From Subdoligranulum variabile (GTDB taxonomy: Bacteria > Bacillota > Clostridia > Oscillospirales > Ruminococcaceae), in assembly GCF_025152575.1 (NCBI RefSeq), contig NZ_CP102293.1:1364001-1428000 (forward strand): a stretch of DNA of 64,000 nucleotides, written 5' to 3'. Made by a program: the position numbers and the translations under genes. Of the stretch, positions 58,007 to 64,000 are shown piece after piece. Position 1 is the stretch's first letter. Each line of letters starts with the position of its first letter. The notes beneath the pieces are model-generated. The model was not told the DNA's origin. It did not search any database and worked only from the letters and a program-made list of their open reading frames with translations.

Positions 58007-60418
58007 ATGCAATACGGATATTTTGACGATGCCCACCGGGAGTATGTGGTCCAGCGCCCCGATACCCCCGCCCCCTGGGTAAACTATCTCGGCTCGCCGG
58101 AGTACGGCGCCATCATCTCCAACAACGCCGGCGGCTACAGCTTTGCCAAGTCCGGCGCCAACGGCCGCATCCTGCGCTATGTCTTCAACCAGTTTGACCG
58201 CCCCGGCCGGTACCTCTACCTGCGGGACAACGCCAGCGGGGATTTCTGGTCGGCTTCCTGGCAGCCGGTGGGCAAGGACCTGCAGGACTACGCCTGCGAA
58301 TGCCGCCACGGCATGGGCTACACCCGGATGCTCTCCGACTATGCGGGCATCCACGCCGAAGCGGTCTACTATGTGCCCAAAGACAGCGCCCATGAAGTCT
58401 GGGAGCTGACGGTGACCAACACCACCGACGCCCCCCGGGAACTGACCCTGACGGGCTACGCGGAATTCACCAACCACAACAACTACGAGCAGGACCAGGT
58501 GAATCTGCAGTATTCCCTCTTTATCAGCCGGACCCTCTTTGCGGGCAACCGCATCACCCAGCAGATCCACGGCAACCTGGACGCCCAGCCCACCGACGAA
58601 CTGGTGGACGGCAAGAACGTCACCGAGCGGTTCTTCGGGCTGGCGGGGGCGGACGTGGCCAGCTACTGCGGCGACAAGGAAGCCTTCCTGGGCCGGTACC
58701 ATGACTACGGCAACCCCCAGGGGGTGCTTTCCGGTGACCTGGGCAACGTGCTGAGCTACAACGAGAACGCCTGCGGCGCCCTCTCCTGCGTGGTGAAGCT
58801 TGCCCCCGGCGAAAGCCGCACCGTGGCCTTCCTTTTGGGGATGAAGCCCTCCGAGGAAGCCGCCGCCCTGGTGGCGGGCTACGCCGACCCCGCCGCCCGC
58901 TGCGCCGCCGAGGTGGAGGCGCTGAAGCAGGACTGGTACGGACGGCTGGACCATCTGCAGGTCCACACCCCCGACGACGCCTTCAATACGATGATCAACA
59001 CCTGGAACGCCTACAACTGCTTCATCACCTTTGTGTGGAGCCGGGCGGCTTCCCTGATCTACTGCGGCCTGCGCAACGGCTACGGCTACCGGGATACCGT
59101 GCAGGACATCCAGGGCATCATCCATCTGGAACCGGCCATGGCCAAGGAGAAGATCCGGTTCATGCTCTCCGCCCAGGTGGACAACGGCGGCGGTCTGCCT
59201 CTGGTAAAATTCACCCACAACCCCGGCCATGAGGATACCCCCGACGATGCCTCCTATGTGGCGGAGACCGGCCACCCGGCCTACCGCGCCGACGACGCGC
59301 TGTGGCTCTTCCCCACCGTCTATAAATATGTAGCCGAAACCGGGGACAAGGCCTTCCTGGACGAGGTCATCCCCTTTGCCAACAGGGACGAGGGCACCGT
59401 CTACGAGCACCTGAAGCGGGCGGTGCAGTTCTCGCTGGATCATCTGGGTCCCCACGGCCTGCCCGCCGGGCTCTACGCCGACTGGAACGACTGCCTGCGG
59501 CTGGGCGCCAACGGCGAGTCCACCTTTGTGGCGCTGCAGTTCTACTATGCCCTGGAGATCCTGCGCCGGTTTGCCGCCGACCGGGGGGACGAGGCCGCCT
59601 GCCGCCATCTGGAAGCGACCATGGCCGACACCGCCCGCAAGATCCAGTCCCTTTGCTGGGACGGCGACCGGTTCATCCGCGGCTTTACCGAGGAAGGCCA
59701 GCGCATCGGCGCCGCCGCCGACCCGGAGGCCAACCTCTGGCTGAACCCCCAGAGCTGGGCGGTCATCAGCGGGCTGGCGGACAAGGACCAGGCCGACCGG
59801 GCCATGGCCCAGGTCTACGACCGGCTGAACACCGCCTACGGCGCGGTGCTCATGGACCCGCCCTACCACGCCCATGCCTTTGAGGGCGCCCTGGCGGTGA
59901 TCTACAACCCCGGCACCAAGGAAAATTCCGGTATCTTCTCCCAGTCCCAGGGGTGGCTGATCCTGGCCGAAGCCCTCTGCGGCCACGGGGAGCGGGCCTT
60001 CACCTACTTTACCGAGAACGCCCCCGCCGCCCAGAACGACCGGGCGGAAGTGCGCCGCCTGGAGCCCTACTGCTACGGCCAGTTCACCGAGGGCCCGGCC
60101 AGCGCCCACTTCGGCCGCTCCCAGGTGCACTGGCTCACCGGCACGGCGTCCACCGTCATGGTGGGCTGCGTGGAGGGCATCCTGGGCCTGCGCCCCGACC
60201 TGAACGGTCTGCGGCTGGCCCCTGCGGTGCCTGCCGCCTGGAAGAGCTTTACCATGGACAAAGACTTCCGGGGCAAGAAGCTGCACATCCGGGTGGAAAA
60301 TCCCCAGGGCAAGGAGAGCGGCTTCGCCAGCCTGACCCTCAACGGGGAGGCCCTGCCCGACAACTACCTGCCTGCCCACAAGCTGCAGGCCGAGAACGAC
60401 ATCCTGCTGGTGCTGTAA
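58007..60418 (+). CDS. GH94 disaccharide phosphorylase (cellobiose/chitobiose phosphorylase type)
   Basis: An 803-aa cytosolic phosphorylase. N-terminal MQYGYFDDAHREYVVQRPDT and WVNYLGSPEYGAIISNNAGG match GH94; the barrel has GYGYRDTVQDIQG near 361 (phosphate and +1 site region), GLYADWNDCLRLG near 490 with the general-acid Asp, and QSWAVISGLA. Length equals that of cellobiose and N,N'-diacetylchitobiose phosphorylases (~800 aa). It would convert an imported beta-linked disaccharide plus phosphate into a sugar 1-phosphate and free sugar, saving ATP. RBS AAGGAGG precedes the ATG. A strong terminator follows. Confidence 0.85.
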   Translation: MQYGYFDDAHREYVVQRPDTPAPWVNYLGSPEYGAIISNNAGGYSFAKSGANGRILRYVFNQFDRPGRYLYLRDNASGDFWSASWQPVGKDLQDYACECRHGMGYTRMLSDYAGIHAEAVYYVPKDSAHEVWELTVTNTTDAPRELTLTGYAEFTNHNNYEQDQVNLQYSLFISRTLFAGNRITQQIHGNLDAQPTDELVDGKNVTERFFGLAGADVASYCGDKEAFLGRYHDYGNPQGVLSGDLGNVLSYNENACGALSCVVKLAPGESRTVAFLLGMKPSEEAAALVAGYADPAARCAAEVEALKQDWYGRLDHLQVHTPDDAFNTMINTWNAYNCFITFVWSRAASLIYCGLRNGYGYRDTVQDIQGIIHLEPAMAKEKIRFMLSAQVDNGGGLPLVKFTHNPGHEDTPDDASYVAETGHPAYRADDALWLFPTVYKYVAETGDKAFLDEVIPFANRDEGTVYEHLKRAVQFSLDHLGPHGLPAGLYADWNDCLRLGANGESTFVALQFYYALEILRRFAADRGDEAACRHLEATMADTARKIQSLCWDGDRFIRGFTEEGQRIGAAADPEANLWLNPQSWAVISGLADKDQADRAMAQVYDRLNTAYGAVLMDPPYHAHAFEGALAVIYNPGTKENSGIFSQSQGWLILAEALCGHGERAFTYFTENAPAAQNDRAEVRRLEPYCYGQFTEGPASAHFGRSQVHWLTGTASTVMVGCVEGILGLRPDLNGLRLAPAVPAAWKSFTMDKDFRGKKLHIRVENPQGKESGFASLTLNGEALPDNYLPAHKLQAENDILLVL

Positions 60419-60439
60419 TTCCCGCACAGAAACAAAATT

Positions 60440-60463
60440 CCCCGCCGGGGTCTCCCGGCGGGG
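60440..60463 (+). terminator. Rho-independent terminator of the phosphorylase operon
   Basis: The 10-bp stem CCCCGCCGGG / CCCGGCGGGG with a 4-base loop is followed by TTTTTG, 21 bp after the GH94 stop. Confidence 0.88.
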
Positions 60464-60487
60464 TTTTTGTTATGGTACAATGGAGGC

Positions 60488-61234
60488 TCAGTCGTCCCAG
60501 GGATTCAGGCGGCTTTCGTCCCGGTACTTCTTGGGGGTCATGCCGGTGACTTCGCGGAACTGCTGGATGAAATGGCTCTGGGAGGAAAAGGCCAGCTGGT
60601 TGGCAATGTCGATGAGGGAACTGTCGCTGAAGCGCAGCAGGTTTTTCGCAATTTCGATCTTCTGCTGGCGGATGTAGGCCGACACCGACATGCCGGTCTC
60701 CTTTTTGAAAAGCCGGGACAGATAACTGGGCGATACCCCCAGCTCGTCGGCCAGGTCCTCGATGGTGATGCGCTCCTTGATGTGGGCGTAAATGTAATCC
60801 TTGCCCTCATTGATATGTTTGGAATTGGTGTCGCTGCGCAGATTTTTGCGCATCTTTTTGGTAAAATCCATCACCATCTCATCATGCAGGGCGCAGACCT
60901 CGTCGGCTGTGTGCAGGTCGTCCAGCTTCTGGATGTAGAAATCGCTGAGGCGGAAGGCCTGTTCCAGCTCCATGCCGTGCTGGCCGCACAGCCGGGTGAC
61001 CATGGCGGTGGTGATGACAAAATGGTATTTCAGGTTCAGCACCGGGTCACGGGAAAGCTGTCCCACGCCTTCCCCCTCCCGGAAGCGGCCCAACTCGCAG
61101 TTGTGGCGCACGGCGTTCACATCGCCGTCGGCCACCGCCCGGTAGAACCGGTACTCCTCGCTGGGATCCCGGTGCTCCATCTCATCCACTTCATCGTTGG
61201 CTTCCAGAAGCAGCCATTCCTTTTGGTAACTCAT
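60488..61234 (-). CDS. AraC-family transcriptional regulator
   Basis: A 248-aa protein. The C-terminal AraC-type double helix-turn-helix is at ~148-245: ITIEDLADELGVSPSYLSRLF and DIANQLAFSSQSHFIQQFRE, then GMTPKKYRDE (signature end). The N-terminal ~130 residues are helical (LKYHFVITTAMVTRLCGQHG) and lack the cupin fold, resembling YesN-type regulators without the receiver domain. The start at 61234 has AAAAGGCAGG upstream. It lies between the phosphorylase operon and the transporter operon; both have the shared motif at the same distance from the -10 box, so it probably activates both in response to the imported sugar. Confidence 0.85.
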   Translation of the reverse strand: MSYQKEWLLLEANDEVDEMEHRDPSEEYRFYRAVADGDVNAVRHNCELGRFREGEGVGQLSRDPVLNLKYHFVITTAMVTRLCGQHGMELEQAFRLSDFYIQKLDDLHTADEVCALHDEMVMDFTKKMRKNLRSDTNSKHINEGKDYIYAHIKERITIEDLADELGVSPSYLSRLFKKETGMSVSAYIRQQKIEIAKNLLRFSDSSLIDIANQLAFSSQSHFIQQFREVTGMTPKKYRDESRLNPWDD

Positions 61235-61382
61235 CTTACACCTGCCTTTTGTGGCTCCGAACGCTGCCGCCCCGGCGGGACGGCAGGGATTTTCTGTTTC
61301 CATTATACTACCAACCGCCGGTTTCCCGCAACGGCCCGGGGACTTTTTCCATGTCAAAAAGCTGCATTTTGGACAAAAAGCG

Positions 61383-61445
61383 GTCATGAATTTGATATTT
61401 TTTGTTTGATTCTAATATATCCCGGCACCCCTTCTACGCTATAAT
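61383..61445 (+). promoter_or_regulatory. Regulatory motif and promoter of the transporter operon
   Basis: GTCATGAATTTGATATTTTT (61383-61402) matches the motif at 55159 in 18 of 20 positions. The -10 box TATAAT lies at 61440-61445, 57 bp after the motif start (56 bp in the other operon). No good -35 is present, fitting an AraC-type activated promoter. Confidence 0.65.
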
Positions 61446-61508
61446 AGGGTCACGCTAAGGGATTCGGTACTCCGCGAGGGAGTACCAACAAAGTAGGAGG
61501 TTATCTGC

Positions 61509-62918
61509 ATGAAAAAACGCGTTGTTTCTCTTCTGATGGCCACGGCCATCAGCGCCAGCCTGCTGGCTGCCTGCGGCGGCAGCAGCGCCGGTTCGTCCGC
61601 CGCTACCGGCGAGACCGGCGGTGACGCTGCCGCTGCCGGCGGCACCGAAGGCGCCGTCATCAACATCTACAGCTGGAACGACGAGTTCCGCACCCGTCTG
61701 GAAGCCGTCTACCCCGAGGTGGAGAGCACCTCCGACGACGGCACCGTCACCAAGCTGAAGGACGGCACCGAGATCCACTGGGTCATCAATCCCAACCAGG
61801 ACGGCGTCTACCAGCAGAAGCTGGACGAAGCCCTGCTGAACCAGGGCACCGCCGCCGATGACGACAAGGTGGACATCTTCCTGTCCGAGACGGACTACGT
61901 CTTCAAGTACACCGATGCCGACGCCGACGTGGCCATGCCGCTGACCGACCTGGGCATCGACCCCGACACCGACCTGGCCGACCAGTACCCCTTCACCAGA
62001 ACCACCGCCTCCGACCAGAACGGCGTGCAGCGCGGCTCCACCTGGCAGTGCTGCCCGGGCCTGCTGGTCTACCGCCGGGACATCGCCAAGGATGTCTTCG
62101 GCACCGATGACCCCGCCGCCGTGGGCGAAAAGGTCAAGGACTGGGATACCCTGAAGGCCACCGCCGCCGAACTGAAGGCCAAGGGCTACTACACCTTCGC
62201 CTCCTACGCCGACACCTTCCGCCTGTACGGCAACAGCATCTCGGAGCCGTGGGTGACCGCCGGTGAAACCACCGTCAAGGTGGACCCCCAGATCATGAAC
62301 TGGATCAAGGATTCCAAGGAATGGCTGGATGCCGGCTACTTCGACAAGACCGTCAAGGGCCAGTGGAACGATGACTGGAACAAGTCCATGAGTTCCTCCT
62401 CCAAGGTCTTTGCCTTCCTGCTGCCTGCCTGGGGCATCGACTTCACCCTGACCCCCAACTGGGACGGCGAGACCGGCGCCTGGGGCGTCACCAATCCCCC
62501 GCAGGAATACAACTGGGGTGGTTCCTACATCCATGCCGCTACCGGCACCGACAACCCCCAGCACGTGAAGGACATCATCCTGGCCCTCACCTCCAACAAG
62601 GACAACCTGATCAAGATCTCCCGCGATTATCAGGACTTCACCAATACCGTCAGCGGCATGCAGGAAGCTGCCACCGACGCCTCCTTCGCCTCTGAGTTCC
62701 TGGGCGGCCAGAACGCCTACGAGTACTTTGCCCCTGTTGCCGAGAACATCAAGATCGCGCCGCTGTCCTCCTATGACCAGGGCTGCGTGGAGCTGATTCA
62801 GAATGCCTTCAGCGACTACTTCCAGGGCAACGTGGATTACGACCGCGCCAAGGCCAACTTTGAGACGGCCATCAAAGAGCGCTACCCCGACATCACCGAG
62901 ATCCAGTGGGCAGAGTGA
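61509..62918 (+). CDS. Lipoprotein sugar-binding protein of a CUT1 ABC transporter
   Basis: A 469-aa extracellular binding protein. The signal peptide MKKRVVSLLMATAISASLLA runs to the lipobox LLAAC (lipidated Cys at 22), then a Ser/Gly/Ala linker. The mature part has VINIYSWNDEFRTRLE and INPNQDGVYQQKLDEALLNQ, typical of oligosaccharide-binding MalE-like proteins of Clostridia. Ribosome site AGGAGG lies 9 bases before the ATG. It heads an operon with two permeases and shares a regulatory motif with the phosphorylase operon, so the ligand is probably a beta-gluco-oligosaccharide. A hairpin follows its stop. Confidence 0.9.
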   Translation: MKKRVVSLLMATAISASLLAACGGSSAGSSAATGETGGDAAAAGGTEGAVINIYSWNDEFRTRLEAVYPEVESTSDDGTVTKLKDGTEIHWVINPNQDGVYQQKLDEALLNQGTAADDDKVDIFLSETDYVFKYTDADADVAMPLTDLGIDPDTDLADQYPFTRTTASDQNGVQRGSTWQCCPGLLVYRRDIAKDVFGTDDPAAVGEKVKDWDTLKATAAELKAKGYYTFASYADTFRLYGNSISEPWVTAGETTVKVDPQIMNWIKDSKEWLDAGYFDKTVKGQWNDDWNKSMSSSSKVFAFLLPAWGIDFTLTPNWDGETGAWGVTNPPQEYNWGGSYIHAATGTDNPQHVKDIILALTSNKDNLIKISRDYQDFTNTVSGMQEAATDASFASEFLGGQNAYEYFAPVAENIKIAPLSSYDQGCVELIQNAFSDYFQGNVDYDRAKANFETAIKERYPDITEIQWAE

Positions 62919-62949
62919 TCTGCCCCAGGCACACTACGGAATGAAAACC

Positions 62950-62975
62950 GGCTGCCGCACCCCGGTGCGGCAGCC
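62950..62975 (+). terminator. Partial terminator/attenuator after the binding-protein gene
   Basis: A perfect 12-bp stem GGCTGCCGCACC / GGTGCGGCAGCC with a 2-base centre is followed by TTTTC. It lies between the binding-protein and permease genes, probably giving more binding protein than permease. Confidence 0.7.
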
Positions 62976-62999
62976 TTTTCCGGAAAGGAACGGTGACTT

Positions 63000-63947
63000 A
63001 TGAACAAGAAAAAACAAAACCATCTCAGTTACGCCAAATGGGGCTACATCTTCATCCTTCCGTTCTTTTTGGCCTTCTTCATCTTCTCGCTGATCCCGCT
63101 GGTGGACACCGTGCGGTACAGCTTCTATGAATACTACCGCTCCGGCATCAAGGAGATCGGCCCCACCTTCATCGGCCTGGAAAACTATGCCGAGCTGCTC
63201 AAATCCGACATGGTCGGCTACGCCGGCAACACCCTGATCCTCTGGCTCATCGGCTTTGTGCCCCAGATCGTCATCGCGCTGCTGCTGGCCAACTGGTTCA
63301 CCGATGTGCGGCTGAAGATCCGCGGCAAACAGTTCTTCAAGATCATCATCTATCTGCCCAACCTGATCATGGCCTCTGCCTTCGCCATGCTCTTCTTCGC
63401 CCTCTTCTCCACCAACGGCCCCATCAACTCCATTCTCATGTCCATCGGGCTGACCGATACCCCCATCGACTTCATGGGCACCACCTTCGGCACCCGGTCC
63501 CTCATCGGCCTGATGAACTTCCTGATGTGGTTCGGCAACACCACCATCATGCTGATGGCCGCCATCATGGGCATCAGCCCCGACATCTTCGAGGCCGCCG
63601 AACTGGACGGCTGCGGCAGCTTCCGGCGGTTCTTCTCCATCACCCTGCCGCTGATCCGCCCCATTCTGGCTTACACCCTCATCACCTCCATCATCGGCGG
63701 TCTGCAGATGTTCGATGTGCCCCAGATCCTCACCAACGGCCAGGGCAACCCCGACCGTACCTCCATGACGCTGATCATGTTCCTGAACAGCCACCTGAAG
63801 AGCCGCAACTACGGCATGGCTGGTGCCCTGTCGGTCTACCTCTTCATTGTCAGCGGCATCCTCTGCTTCTTTGTCTACCGGATGACCAACGGCAGTGATA
63901 GCACCGCCAAACACCGGAAGCACGCCAAAGGAGGAGCCAAAGCATGA
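63000..63947 (+). CDS. CUT1 ABC transporter permease (MalF type)
   Basis: A 315-aa permease with six membrane helices. The EAA loop is FEAAELDGCGSFRRFFSITL near residue 200. The N terminus is basic (MNKKKQNHLSYAKWG) and the C-terminal tail is rich in Lys and His. Ribosome site GGAAAGGAA lies upstream. Its stop overlaps the next permease start (ATGA). It imports the same sugar as its binding protein, with an ATPase encoded elsewhere. Confidence 0.92.
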   Translation: MNKKKQNHLSYAKWGYIFILPFFLAFFIFSLIPLVDTVRYSFYEYYRSGIKEIGPTFIGLENYAELLKSDMVGYAGNTLILWLIGFVPQIVIALLLANWFTDVRLKIRGKQFFKIIIYLPNLIMASAFAMLFFALFSTNGPINSILMSIGLTDTPIDFMGTTFGTRSLIGLMNFLMWFGNTTIMLMAAIMGISPDIFEAAELDGCGSFRRFFSITLPLIRPILAYTLITSIIGGLQMFDVPQILTNGQGNPDRTSMTLIMFLNSHLKSRNYGMAGALSVYLFIVSGILCFFVYRMTNGSDSTAKHRKHAKGGAKA

Positions 63948-64000
63948 AACATATCAAAAACAAACGGGCAGAAACCATCCTGGCCTATCTGGTCCTCATC
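63944..64000 (+). CDS. CUT1 ABC transporter permease (MalG type), 5' end only
   Basis: The first 19 codons (MKHIKNKRAETILAYLVLI) show a basic cytoplasmic start running into a hydrophobic helix. It begins in a 4-base overlap with the previous permease and has AAAGGAGG upstream. By operon order it is the second permease; the rest lies beyond the window. Confidence 0.75.
   Translation, partial: MKHIKNKRAETILAYLVLI

Overview
The window looks like a chromosomal stretch from a high-GC anaerobic Bacillota of the gut, of the Faecalibacterium / Subdoligranulum / Gemmiger kind. This is inferred from GC-rich codon use, strong AGGAGG-type ribosome sites, MsmK-dependent (ATPase-less) CUT1 sugar ABC operons and glycoside phosphorylases; no rRNA or tRNA is present to confirm it.

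Layout. (1) 1-8.2 kb: the start of a thioredoxin reductase, then a sucrose / fructo-oligosaccharide locus (fructokinase, GH32, lipoprotein binding protein, two permeases) divergent from a LacI regulator. (2) 8.2-17.6 kb: a one-directional operon of XRE regulator, lid-less DnaK, GrpE, FtsK/SpoIIIE-type ATPase, three small helical WXG100/LXG-like proteins, a papain-fold (Tox-PL-like) toxin with a candidate immunity protein, a J-like/TPR protein without an HPD motif, and an unknown protein. It resembles a type VII-like effector system built around an Hsp70 machine, with no membrane component in the locus. (3) 17.6-22.7 kb: a shikimate/quinate-type catabolic operon whose MFS transporter has lost its 5' half. 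(4) 22.65-22.96 kb: an AT-rich scar carrying a headless XRE gene and truncating genes on both sides. (5) 22.9-31.5 kb: a decaying glycoside phosphorylase / CUT1 locus (truncated binding protein, frameshifted phosphorylase).

(6) 31.6-55.0 kb: a defence/accessory island, lower in GC outside the Wadjet genes, punctuated by three same-orientation copies of a ~190-330 bp non-coding repeat with a 17-bp-stem hairpin. Between copies 1 and 2 lie an AlbA_2 (Schlafen-like) regulator, a complete type II Wadjet system (JetABCD) and an internally deleted Fic gene. Between copies 2 and 3 lie a TerY-P-like signalling cassette (HTH-PIN protein, PIN-kinase-zinc-ribbon-CFI-box protein, vWA protein, PP2C phosphatase, membrane protein) and, convergent with it, a probable RiPP cluster: radical SAM/SPASM protein with a PqqD-like leader-binding domain, SNF2 ATPase, SAM methyltransferase and two tiny tandem precursor peptides (35 and 30 aa) that share a WKV leader and a C-x3-C core. 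The peptide genes are easily missed and are the most novel item.

(7) 55.1-64 kb: two GH94-type phosphorylases, an AraC regulator and a CUT1 transporter. The phosphorylase operon and the transporter operon share an upstream 20-bp motif at the same distance from their -10 boxes, so the AraC protein probably controls both.
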